Source: Vicia villosa
Taxonomy: Eukaryota > Streptophyta > Magnoliopsida > Fabales > Fabaceae
Assembly (NCBI RefSeq): GCF_029867415.1
Contig: NC_081180.1
Location: 237,530,823-237,594,822 of the forward strand
Direction of reading: 5' to 3'
Length of the DNA stretch: 64,000 nucleotides
A model generated the notes under the pieces. That model did not search any database and was not told the origin of the DNA. It was given only the letters and a program-made list of their open reading frames with translations. Shown here in pieces: positions 54,079 to 64,000 of the stretch (positions are counted from its first letter, which is position 1; every line of letters starts with the position of its first letter). The position numbers were made by a program, and so were the translations under genes.

Positions 54079-55821
54079 CCAAATGGCTTTGGGTCTATCA
54101 TAGTTAGTTCCTTTCTTCACCCATACATAATGTCCACTAGGAACACTAAAGTTCCTTACATAACAAGCATTGGGTGTGTGACCAATAATACCACAATAAA
54201 AACAAGTAGGTTCAAAGTTACTTCTATATCTAGGAGGATAAGATTTCTTCTTAACAAAGTTCTTCCTTTTAGGATAATGTTGCATTACTTTAGGCTTGAT
54301 CACTTTCTCTTGAATTGGTTGGTTACTAGCCTTGACAAAGATAGTCTTGTTGGATCTAGGTTTATCAAATTTAGAGAAACCAAGTCCGCTCTTATCATTG
54401 GAGTATCTTTGTGTGCTAAGAACATTTTCCAATCCAATTTTCCCTTTTTCATATCTTTCTAAAACACGTTTTAATTGGACAATTTGGAAGGAAAGTGATT
54501 CACAATTCTTGCATGCAACATTATCTTCTTGAACACTAATCACTTTTTCTTTGTCATCTTTATGTTCTACTTCAATTATCTTAACCTTCTCTTCTAAAGA
54601 TGATATTATTTTCTTTTGAGATGAGATAGTTTTATAGAGAATTTTGCATTCTTTTAATAATTCATATATTGCACCTTGTGCACCATTATCAAAAAGAGAA
54701 TCATCATAACTAACCTCGCCTTCTTCATCGTCGGAGTGGTGTGATGCCATTAGTGCTAGGTTTGCACTTTCGTCACTATCGGAGTCTGATGAGGAACTTA
54801 CTTCATTATCTTCCCATGCTATGTAGGCCTTTTTATTTTTGAACTCCCTTTTTCCTTTGAATCCATTCTTCTTCGAAAGCTTTGGACATTCCGGCTTTAT
54901 GTGTCCTTGTTTCCCACATTCATAGCATGTAACTTCTTGTGATGAAGTGGATGCTTCCTTATCTTTATGCTTTGAGAATTTCTTTCTTTTGACATAGTTA
55001 GTATTATCAATATTATTTTTATTAAAAAATTTGCCTAACCTTTTTACAAGAAGCAAGAAGTTTTCATCTTCATCCGATGCATCTTTCAATTTGCTTTCTT
55101 TTGAATCTACCTTTAATGCAATGCCTTTGGATTTCTTCTCTAAGTTCTCATGCTTTTCCAATCTTCCAAGTTCCGTCTCATATTCTTGAAGTTTTCCAAA
55201 TAGTGTTGCGGAAGTAAGTTTTGATAAGTTCTTCTTTTCGGATATCGCCGTCACTTTTGGTTGCCACTCCCTTGTCAAAGATCTGAGCACTTTAAGATTA
55301 AGTTCTTCGGTAGTAAGAGTCTTACCAAGTGCCTTCAAGTGATTTGTCAAATGTACGAATCGTTTTTGCAAATCGAGAATAGTTTCTCCGGGCTTCATTC
55401 TAAACAGTTCGTACTCTTGGCTTAAAGTATTCAATCTTGATCTTTTAACTTCAGCGGTACCTTCATGAGTTTCTACAAGAGTATCCCAAATTTCTTTTGA
55501 TGTTGTACATGTTGATACTCGGAAGAATTCATCCATACTAAGAGCACCATGAAGAAGATTGACCGCCTTTTTGTCAGCAAGAACCCTTTTTCTATCATTA
55601 TCATCCCATGACGCTTTAGGTTTCTCCGATCCAACACCATTAACGACCGTTATAGGAACATGAGGACCTTGTAGGACAGCCTCCCAAACTTCTTCTCCTT
55701 GTGCTTCTAGATGAGCCTTCATTTGGATTTTCCAAAAGTCAAAATATTCACCACAAAACAATGGAGGCTTGTTGTTAGAACCACCATCTTTGAAAACCAG
55801 TTTTTGATTTGCGGAAGCCAT
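54061..55821 (-). CDS. gag: Gag polyprotein of Sirevirus E2
   Basis: 586 residues from MASANQKLVFKDGG. The N-terminal 'PPLFCGEYFDFWKIQMKAHL' and 'WDTLVETHEGTAEVKRSRLNTL' are DUF4219/UBN2 Gag signatures. It has two CCHC zinc knuckles, residues 299-312 and 540-553, the second near the C-terminus. Between them are an acidic Ser/Asp patch and a coiled-coil-like segment (KKIISSLEEKVKIIEVEHKDDKEK). E1 Gag has only one recognisable knuckle. It starts 34 bases after the PBS and ends in TAA. It forms the RNA-packaging shell. Confidence 0.95.
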   Translation of the reverse strand: MASANQKLVFKDGGSNNKPPLFCGEYFDFWKIQMKAHLEAQGEEVWEAVLQGPHVPITVVNGVGSEKPKASWDDNDRKRVLADKKAVNLLHGALSMDEFFRVSTCTTSKEIWDTLVETHEGTAEVKRSRLNTLSQEYELFRMKPGETILDLQKRFVHLTNHLKALGKTLTTEELNLKVLRSLTREWQPKVTAISEKKNLSKLTSATLFGKLQEYETELGRLEKHENLEKKSKGIALKVDSKESKLKDASDEDENFLLLVKRLGKFFNKNNIDNTNYVKRKKFSKHKDKEASTSSQEVTCYECGKQGHIKPECPKLSKKNGFKGKREFKNKKAYIAWEDNEVSSSSDSDSDESANLALMASHHSDDEEGEVSYDDSLFDNGAQGAIYELLKECKILYKTISSQKKIISSLEEKVKIIEVEHKDDKEKVISVQEDNVACKNCESLSFQIVQLKRVLERYEKGKIGLENVLSTQRYSNDKSGLGFSKFDKPRSNKTIFVKASNQPIQEKVIKPKVMQHYPKRKNFVKKKSYPPRYRSNFEPTCFYCGIIGHTPNACYVRNFSVPSGHYVWVKKGTNYDRPKAIWVPNKT

Positions 55822-55854
55822 TCTGGATCTTTAGGAACAAGTTACCTATAACTT

Positions 55855-55866
55855 GCTCTGATGCCA
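55855..55866 (-). promoter_or_regulatory. PBS of E2 (initiator tRNA-Met type)
   Basis: The complement is TGGCATCAGAGC, the same 12 bases as the PBS of E1, two bases inside LTR B. Confidence 0.9.
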
Positions 55867-55868
55867 AA

Positions 55869-57129
55869 TGTAAATATCAGATGTGCCTAAGAGGGGGGTG
55901 AATTAGGTTTTCAAAAAATAATCGGTTTTATGAGAATGTCTTTACTAAAATTTTGGTTAAGTGTTTGAAGGCTTTTGATGGTTTTTATCTTTTTCTTGGT
56001 AATGGTAATGAAAGCGGTAAAAGCAAAAAGATAAAGAACACAACGATATATACTGGTTTCCCTCACAATCCGAGAGTACTCCAGTCCCCTTTCAAACACG
56101 AAAGAGATTTCACTATAGTTAGAATTATTGTACAAGCCTATGCCTACTATCTAACCTATAGGGTGATCAAAGGTTCTTAACACCTTTAAGACCAAAACAA
56201 CACTAATGTGAATGAAGAACAATCCTCTTCAAACACAACACTTACTTCCAACAATCCTGGATAGTAAGGAGAAATAATTTTTGAATGATACAAGAATTTA
56301 TGAAGATGAATAATATATCAATCTTGGATTGATCTTCCCTTTCAAGCATACAATTCTTTTAATGATAAACAAGTGTTCAATGGATGTATGATATGAAACT
56401 TTGATATTTGAGTGAAAGTTGTATGAACAAAGTTTCAAATAAAAATGAAGTATGGACACTTGATGAATTTTGTGAAAGATATGGACACTTGAATTGTTTG
56501 AATTGTTTGAATTATTTGAATGAAAGAGGTAAAGAATAAAATCTGAAAAATCTGAAATATATAGCCTCTAAGACACCTTTACAAAAGGTTATTTTGTATG
56601 GAAGGATGCAAGAGTAAAAGATGAAGAGGTACCTTTTGAAGAAAGAAAAGAAATCTGAATTTTTGAAAAAATTCACGTGGGAACCGGTTCCCTTAAACCA
56701 GAACCCGGGTTCCCTTTCTGTAACGTTAAAAAAATTTGAAAATATGAACTGGGGAACCGGTTCCTAAAAAGTGGAACTCGGTTCCTGGACATGATGAACA
56801 ACAAATTGCTGGGCAGAGGGAACTGGGAACCGGTTCCTCCAAACTGGAACTCGGTTCCCACATGCAAAAAACACTAAAAACTTATTTTTAAAAGCTTGAA
56901 TGATTTTCTAATGTTTTGCAAATATTATGGAACATGTATGAATGTTTGAGAACACTTGTTTATGCATTAAGAGAATTGTATATCATATACCTTAATATTT
57001 TTGATCAATGAAGTTTAAGCTCTTTTTGAAATACTTGAATCTTTATGCTTTCATATGAATTGATCCATTCCTTTTGCAATTGAAATCTTGTCTTCATCAA
57101 AACCAAATTGTAGAAAGATTGTCTTCACA
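55869..57129 (-). repeat. LTR B of E2 (5' LTR, 1261 bp)
   Basis: Same ends as LTR A. There are six substitutions and an extra 9-bp 'gaattgttt' unit near 56,500. Right flank CTCAC. The palindrome cluster is conserved. Confidence 0.95.
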
Positions 57130-57134
57130 CTCAC

Positions 57135-58165
57135 ACACTTAAAATACTTTTAACGTCTCTCTTTACTTAATAAAATTAACTAAAAATGTTTTTTTAAGGC
57201 CTATCTAGTTGATTAGGGGACTGTTTGCTTAACTAGGAAACTTTTTTCAAACTTTCTAATCAATTAGATCATGTGTCTAATCCACTTGATGATGCCTAAT
57301 CAATTTTATAATCAATTATAATTGTTTCATAATGATTGGAAATGACTCTATATTAAAAGCTTCCTTTTTGGGTCATAATAATCGATTTTTTGATGCACTT
57401 AATTGATTAGACTAATCGATTAGGCCAATAATTTGGCCCATGAATTGTTTCCATTTTAAGCCGATTTTCTCCTATATAAAGGAGGCCTTTCCTCACTTCA
57501 TTTCACACAAGTATTCAAATTTTCCTAATTATTTACAATTTATCTCTCTCTTTTGTCTCTTTAAAATATTTTCTTCCACCAAAGTTGCATTAGTGCCTTG
57601 TGAGTGTAAACTACTTGTGAGGAAACAATTGTACTGATGTCTCGCCATAGTTTTACTTTTACGAGTGCGATATTAGTGAAGGTTTAGTTTGGATCTTGAA
57701 ATCAACCATTAGAAAATCCCTATTTGGTTATATAACTCAACTTGTAAATGTTTTGTTTGATTATTGATATTTGTTGGTGAAATCTCTACTCGGTTCGTGA
57801 ATTCATCTAGTGAAAGGTTCTCTTTTCGTTAAGGGATAATCATTGTAAAATATCTCGATTTACTTGTATCAAAGGTTCATTGACATATCTTGTAAAAGAT
57901 CAAAATTATAGGGAAATCTCAAGAAAATCTCCAAGGGATAAGACTAGGTCAACGTTTGGCCGAATCTGGATAATTCTCTAGTGTCATCTCTCTAACTCTT
58001 TCTCTTTTAATTTTATCATCTACTTTACCGCCTTATTCTGAATTTTTATCTTATTTTCATGGATACTAACACAATTTTCTTTTTAAGTAATAAAATCTTG
58101 AAACTAATCACAAATTTTGAATACCACAATACACTCCCTCTTATGCTTGAAGTCACTTGTCTAAC
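57135..58165 (+). mobile_element. LTR remnant, AATCGATT family, copy 1
   Basis: It holds ctaatcgattag (57,412-57,423) and, 48 bp later, a TATA-like cctatataaagg (57,471-57,482). A leader and 'gttggtgaaatctctactcggttcgtgaa' follow. It ends 'cttgaagtcacttgtctaaca' at 58,165. E2 sits on its left end, so the start is missing. Confidence 0.6.
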
Positions 58166-58179
58166 ATATTTTACTAAGG

Positions 58180-59275
58180 AAAACCGTACACACAGTTAAA
58201 CCCCTTGAAAAGCCTATATTGATATTATAAAAACACCTAAAAATATTTTAAAATCCTAGCCAATTGATTAGGGAAATGTTTGATCAATTAGAAGCATATT
58301 TTTCATAGTGATAATTGATTAAGCCTTTGGGATAGTCGATTATTTTACTCAGTAAGCTTAAAATCGATTGGAGAAGTCCCTTAATGGTTGGCAACGATTA
58401 TAAATCAAAACATCCCATTTTGAGATGCCATAATAAATTATGCACTTGACATAATCGATTATCAGCTTTAAAAAGCCCATAGGTTATTTACATATTTGAG
58501 CAAACTTTTTGTCCTATTAATAGAGGAATTATTTCTCATGTCTAACACCCTAGAAAACGTATTTGAGATACCTTTCTCTTAATGTCTTCTCGCTCTTTTA
58601 TTTTCTCACATTTTGCCTCATTTGTTTTGAGAGTGAGATCTTTATACCACTGAGGAGTCTGGTCTTGTGTTAGGGCATTTTTGTAATATCTCATTGAAAG
58701 AAAATATAGTTTGGTTGTGAGCTAAACTAATTGAGAAACTCTATTTTAGTTATTGAGGTAAACCAAGTAAAATCTATGTTTGGTTGAGGAGGTCTCTGTT
58801 ATTATAACCCTCAGTCGATTTGTGAGCTTAGCCATATGTTAAAAGTTATCTCTTAGTTTATGAGTATAGCATGTTCTAAAAGCTCTCAATAGGTTGAGAG
58901 GTCATCATACTTAAAACTCTAGGTATTGGTTGGGTAGTTAGCCATTCAAAATTCAAATCCTTGTAAAAGGAGGTTCATGGACATATCATGTTAAAAGCTC
59001 TAAAGATAGTGGAAACTTTCAAGGAGGAATTCTTGGGTAGAGGAGTAGGTCTCTTCATTAAGACCAAACCCTTATAATTCTAGTATTTTCTCTTATCTCT
59101 CAACTCTTTATTTTCCATTCATTTTATTGTGTTTCTATTCTATTTTATTGTTTTCGTTCTTTTTATCCTATTTGTTTTACAAAATCTTTTTAATTTTAAT
59201 TTGTGTAAAAGATTTTGTTTTGAAAATATATTTATAATTCATCCCCATCTTGTGTTTGGAGTCTCATGTCCAACA
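58180..59275 (+). mobile_element. LTR remnant, AATCGATT family, copy 2
   Basis: Same order as copy 1: 'ccaattgattagggaa', ataatcgattat (58,451-58,462), then 52 bp to ctattaatagag (58,514-58,525). It ends 'tgtttggagtctcatgtccaaca' at 59,275. It is diverged from copy 1, head-to-tail, with only about 15-20 bp between them. Confidence 0.6.
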
Positions 59276-59536
59276 ACTTGTAGTTCCTTCAAACATATTT
59301 TTTTCATTTATTGTAATGAGTTTAATATTGAACTTGAGAACCAATGTTTCTCTCATATTGATGATGAACTTTATATATACATGTCGTATTTATTCCACTC
59401 ACAAGCACACATAAAATAACAAATAAGATCCCAATATAATTATATTTATAAAAGAGTTTTTTATCTTAAGAATATAAAAAATGATTAGTCCTAAAAACTA
59501 GGTTCTCATAAAGGTTCCTAACTTGCAAAATCATCA
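59276..59536. other. No gene recognised
   Basis: AT-rich sequence between the LTR remnant and the LINE tail. Confidence 0.4.
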
Positions 59537-60240
59537 TTTTTTTTAATCAAATGAAGATTGAATTAATTCAAAAATAGTAGAGTACAAGACGATCACATGG
59601 ATCCACCCATCAAAAAAGACAATAAAGAAGAAGCGAGGACACTAAAATATCATCAACTTAGCTATATGTGTCCTAAGTTTCCGACTATACCAGCCCATAT
59701 ACACAATCATATCTATTATGTTATCAGCTATTTTTGTCTTATCTACAACATTACCATAAAAAATATAATTACGGTAGCCTATACGCCATAGACAGTTTCC
59801 GTAATAGCAAGTTTTAGGATGGAGACTCTCCACCCCTTACCATTAGTACTCTTACTCAACCCCTCCAATTCCTCATCCCATGTGCACGAAATGTGTGCAA
59901 TCTGAGTCCAATTAAGAACCTTGGTCCAAATACTGGCCTTTTCAGGACAACCAAATAGTAGATGATTAATAATTTCCTCTTCTTGAGTACACGAACAACA
60001 TCTATCATCAAATATCATGCCATATCGATAAAGGTGTTGTTTTGTAGCCAATCTACCATGGAATGCAATCCTTATAGTCATTTGAGCCCCTGGATCATCA
60101 TTTTTGTCACTTAACATCTTGACAATTTCCCAATAAATAAAAAATCCAAAAGTCTTATAACCTCCACGTAAAGGCACCAATTTATCCACCCACTTAAGAT
60201 AGAGACTCATATACCTAGGCTTATCAATGATCTTAACTTG
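59537..60240 (-). pseudogene. LINE 3' end with zf-RVT domain
   Basis: The frame 59,779-60,210 has RIAFHGRLATKQHLYRYGMIFDDRCCSCTQEEEIINHLLFGCPEKASIW. This is the zinc-binding RVT domain of plant LINEs, with Cys-x2-Cys and His-x4-Cys ligands visible. After a frameshift, the piece 59,642-59,833 (LWRIGYRNYIFYGNVVD, then IVYMGWYSRKL) continues the family's C-terminus. The T-run at 59,537-59,546 is the complement of an A-rich tail. RT and endonuclease are missing, so this is a 5'-truncated LINE, which is typical of incomplete target-primed reverse transcription. Confidence 0.8.
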
Positions 60241-63200
60241 GATCCCAAAAAAACTTGATCACATTGACTATGAGGTTGTAATCCAACAATTGATGTCCCA
60301 GAGGTGTAGCTGGATATAACCATAAATTATTTAGGGGTTTTAGAAACCCTTTTTAAATTAAACATGATGTGGTGAATTTCTCCCAAGGTATCTCTTGGTT
60401 CATTTGTACATTTTTTTCTCGCATGTGTTCGAAATACCACTGACTTGTTATAGTGGTAAAATGGATTAATGATCCATGGAAGTTAACCAACATAACCAAC
60501 AATTTGTCAAGATGTTGTTGAACTTGTCAAGAGTGATATGAAAACATAAGGTTGTGGCAGGTATTTTGTATAATTGACCAAAATAGGTGGGAAAATGTTT
60601 CATGGTTGTTGAATCGAATAATGTCAACCTGGTGTCTATGTTCTTAATGTTAGGCTGATGGCGTGTCCTCCCACGTTAAACATGTTGTTCTCCCAGACGA
60701 AATTGTCATAAGGAGATACATGCAACATGATAATTTACATTACTACCTTAGTTAACTTCCTTGCCATATGCATTTTTCCAAGTTGATGAGTATTCCAATT
60801 ACAGTCCATTCTCCACTAGCTTCCCTTAAAGTTCTATGAAAAAAACTAGATTGTGAATAACATTGGGGTAAAAGGTCCATGTTGTATATGACTTGGGTGG
60901 GCTTGGAAAGTCCCTACCTTTGTATATTTTTCATACCTTTGAGTAATAATTTGACCATGGCGTCATTCAATTCCTTAAGAAGTTGACGTGATACAACTGC
61001 TACCTGATTTGGCTCGTTTGATATTCAATTCTCTTATTTGTTGAACCTTGTTATGAACCATAGATTGTATAGTATCAACAAGTTATTGAGACACCTGATA
61101 CAAAACATGTATTTCAATGTCTAACTATTTTCTAATAAAAGACACAATCATTACCACTAGTTTATTATGTGGAATAACTGTCATAATTTTAGAAATTATG
61201 AGAGGAGACGTGATTGTTGGTATTCCCACTATTTGTGAAACTTTATTTGTCCCTAATTGGTCTAACATCTTCCTAGATGATGATGATGGTTGATTCACAT
61301 TGTTGATTTTCTATTCAGACCGTAAGTACACATGCCCTAACCGTAATTTGGTGCTTGAAAATTTATATTGGTATTAACAATATTTAAAATTATATTATAG
61401 CGATTGAAAATCAAATCAAAGTATTTACATCTATTATATACACACAAAATCAATACAAGTCATAAACAAATTATGAATCAGTCATTACAACAATTGATGT
61501 TTCAGTAGTTTTTTTTAAAATTATATGTAAATGAAATAAATTTAAATTTAAAAATCTAAGTTGCCCTAGTTTCAAACCTTTTTTTAGATAATTAAATGTA
61601 TTTTTTCATTTCAATTGTTCTAAAATTAACCGGCTCTTAAAAAAACATTTGATTTTATCCTCACACTTGAATGAGCACTCATCAAAACACAAACACCAAA
61701 TAATATTACTCACACGTTCCAATTTTAGCTTCACTTTTTTGATTGATTTATTTTTACTTTCATATTTTAAATTATTTTTCTCAAACCTTCTTCTTTCCCA
61801 CGATAGTGGCTGAAAATATAAATAAAATTCATTCTAAGATCAAAACTTGATTTTATAAAATCCAAAGAACAACAATTATACATAAGATCTCTTCAACAAG
61901 TTCATGGTTAAAGAGAATTAAGAACTTTACTACAATTTATCTTTAATATCGATATAATCCGCTCAAAAACTTCAACAACAACATGAATGTTTAAATGTTG
62001 AAAAAAATTAATAAAAATAAGAACTGGATCTAAGTCTTGCACTTTTAATGTTGATATCAAAATCTATAATTCTAGTAACATTGTTAGTAGTGTTTATGGA
62101 GGAAATTTGATAAGAACATGTTCCTTATCAAGAAGACCACTAGAATTGGTTTGAATAGTGAAAAAGAATCAAGTGGTTCTTATTTCACTGTCATGAATAG
62201 TGGTTCAATTGGTTGTGTTTCAGACTTCGGGATTCTGAAAGAATAACCTCATTGAAAATTAAAAACTCGAGATTAATGGACCTCAAAACAAATCGAAAGA
62301 CATTTGAAACTTAAAAAAAATATGACCTAATGAGTAAATAATTATGTAACTTTTAGGACTTCTATGATTTGAGAATGACACTTACTAGAGTATAAAGTTG
62401 CATGGTAATTTCTTTTAATCGAATAATATTTTCTTTTTATTTAAAAAATATAATTAAATCTAGTTAGTTAAATCAAAATAACTAATTTATTAAATTTAAA
62501 ATATAAAGTATATTGTTTTTTAATAAAATATATTATCAAGCAATAATACAAGTCGTATAAATAAATTATAAATCTTCATTACCAGATATAAAATATTTTA
62601 TTATTTTATTTATAAAAAAATTATGAAAAATAATAAAAAGAGATATCAATATATATTGCACTCATATATAAAAAAATGAAAGACTTATATTAAGTGCGAC
62701 ATAATATATATAAAACATCTTTTATATGAATTTCTGAGTTACTATTTTTTTTAAAAGTTATTTATGAGTATTGTTGATCAATATACCAATACTAGAATAA
62801 GTAATAGTATAAACCAATTATAATATGTATTCATTTTTTAAAATCTAGAGAACAAGTAATTCAACTAGTATATCAATCTTAAATGGGAAGGTTTGAATTC
62901 ACTTTGTATTTTTAATATATATAATATTCACTCTCACGTGATATGTACAACTCTAAAAATCATTTATAGTACATGAAAAATGGGTAACAAGGGTTGTTGA
63001 TTATAATATTTAATATATGCATGAACAACATATTGAATTAAATTTAATAGAATGCACATATTATTATTATTATTATTATTTTATTTAATATTTTAAAATA
63101 ATTTTACTTTAAATAAAGGACAGATTAAATTAAATTTTAAATTATTCTTATTTAAAGTTCTAAATTAAAAAGAAATAAAGTTTAACTTAAACAAGAATAT

Positions 63201-63999
63201 TATTTATATAGGAATGGATGGCAAGTGGGGGAACAAATTGTGTAATTAACCCTTTATGGATTACAAAATCAATCATCTTTAAAATAACATTCAAAACCTA
63301 AAATACATAACAGTCATATGCATGAATTTCTGAACTCTTTGTAAACGATTCACCATCTATAATGCTAGAAAGCTAAAGGTGTCAAACATAAATGGTATAA
63401 AAATATATTGATTATTCGAACATTCTTTCTCACATTTGACAACTTTGCATGAAGCAACTTTAAGGTTTGTATGTCTTATTGTAAACCTCCTACGCTCAAT
63501 CCCACAAGTAGTGAAATCCCAATCAATTTCACACATGCATATTTTTCTCCTACCAATTCATACGCCTGAATATCTATTGGCTTAAGTATCGATATTCCCT
63601 CTCATGGGCCAGTCAAAAAGTGCACATACGTCACTTTCTTTACAAATAATCTAACCCACTTAAATATTTAAAACATGACATATCTAAGAAAGTCATGTTG
63701 ATATTTAAAGTCTAAAATCTCCTTACAATAAACTGCATGCTCCCTCGATCTCTTAGCAAACAGACCAAACTTAATCAATAAAGGATATGACGATATCTTC
63801 TTTGATCCTAGAAATCTAGAGAGCATTGGGTTATATTGGGTAGTCACAGCCACTTTTTCTTTAACATGCAAACTTTCATCTAGCATGTGAAATAAAATTC
63901 ATTGTATTATTTTTTTTCATCAGGTAAATGGAAGATGGAGAAGGAAACTTTGTGTTTGGATGCTTTAGGGGTATTTTAAAAGTTTGTTTTGTAATAAGG
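60241..63999. other. No gene recognised; AT-rich spacer
   Basis: Minus-strand fragments such as EPNQVAVVSRQLLKELND (about 60,950-61,020) hint at old coding DNA, but I cannot assign a family. A 72-codon minus frame at 63,668-63,886 has no motif. An (ATT)n run is at 63,060-63,083. The remainder is low in complexity. Confidence 0.35.
63060..63083. repeat. (ATT)n microsatellite
   Basis: About eight ATT triplets in a row, in AT-rich spacer. Confidence 0.9.
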
Positions 64000-64000
64000 A

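Larger units (their letters stand above)
45196..57129 (-). mobile_element. Sirevirus E2, partial tandem dimer
   Basis: On the minus strand the order is LTR B (57,129-55,869), PBS, gag, pol, ORF3, PPTs, LTR A (48,556-47,305), PBS, a second gag, then the start of pol cut at 45,196. The two gag copies differ by two bases that I could see in about 2.1 kb; the two LTRs differ by six substitutions and one 9-bp indel. This fits an unequal exchange between the LTRs of one insertion, followed by a deletion that removed the rest of the second unit, the third LTR and its TSD. The right flank has CTCAC (57,130-57,134) as one copy of the expected TSD. Confidence 0.85.

Overview
This is nuclear DNA from a seed plant, most likely a large-genome legume (possibly tribe Vicieae). 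The evidence is Ogre-like Ty3/gypsy long LTRs ending in TTGGGGTAYGACA, Sirevirus-type Ty1/copia elements with 'aaaagggggag' polypurine tracts, L1-type LINE remnants and very AT-rich spacers. The species call is inference. I see one plausible host gene; almost everything else is transposable elements nested in each other.

1-16,240: a layered nest. A decayed Ty1/copia Sirevirus (gag fragment at 1, ORF3-like region at 677-1172 plus 4594-5068, 3' LTR 5763-7134) sits in the 3' part of an Athila-like Ty3/gypsy element (12,954-16,008). Two Ogre-like solo LTRs (1173-4588, TSD GTAGA; 7140-12,948, TSD CGCAC/TGCAC) entered it or its edge. Each carries a later Mutator-type terminal-inverted-repeat element with a 9-bp TSD (2675-2961; 8698-10,571). 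A further solo LTR (13,614-15,025, TSD TTTAT) lies inside the Athila-like LTR.

16,241-26,097: copia reverse transcriptase, RNase H and gag fragments, a decayed minus-strand LINE (about 21,972-26,094), and the one likely host gene (18,957-19,730, minus), which encodes an N-myristoylated MGCC protein.

26,098-33,333: a solo LTR (26,098-30,809) containing another solo LTR (27,984-30,113, TSD TAATC), then a minus-strand LTR remnant.

33,334-42,940: a complete Ty1/copia Sirevirus on the plus strand. It has two 1210-bp LTRs, TSD CTTTT, PBS, gag, pol, several PPT-like tracts and about 0.5% LTR divergence. Gag ends at a TAG and pol lies in another frame.

43,980-57,129: a truncated Mutator-like end abuts a minus-strand Sirevirus in partial tandem-dimer form: LTR, gag, pol, ORF3, LTR, gag, truncated protease. 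Its gag, pol and ORF3 frames are long and open. Further LTR remnants and a LINE 3' end follow to 60,240. I recognise no gene from there to 64,000.

The most unusual signal is that several unrelated LTR families each carry their own cluster of short perfect or near-perfect palindromes (GGAACCGGTTCC, GACACGGCCGTGTC, TAATCGATTA, CGCGGCGC, GATTCGAATC). These are often in pairs and at a similar place relative to the LTR's TATA-like box. I know no established function for them.
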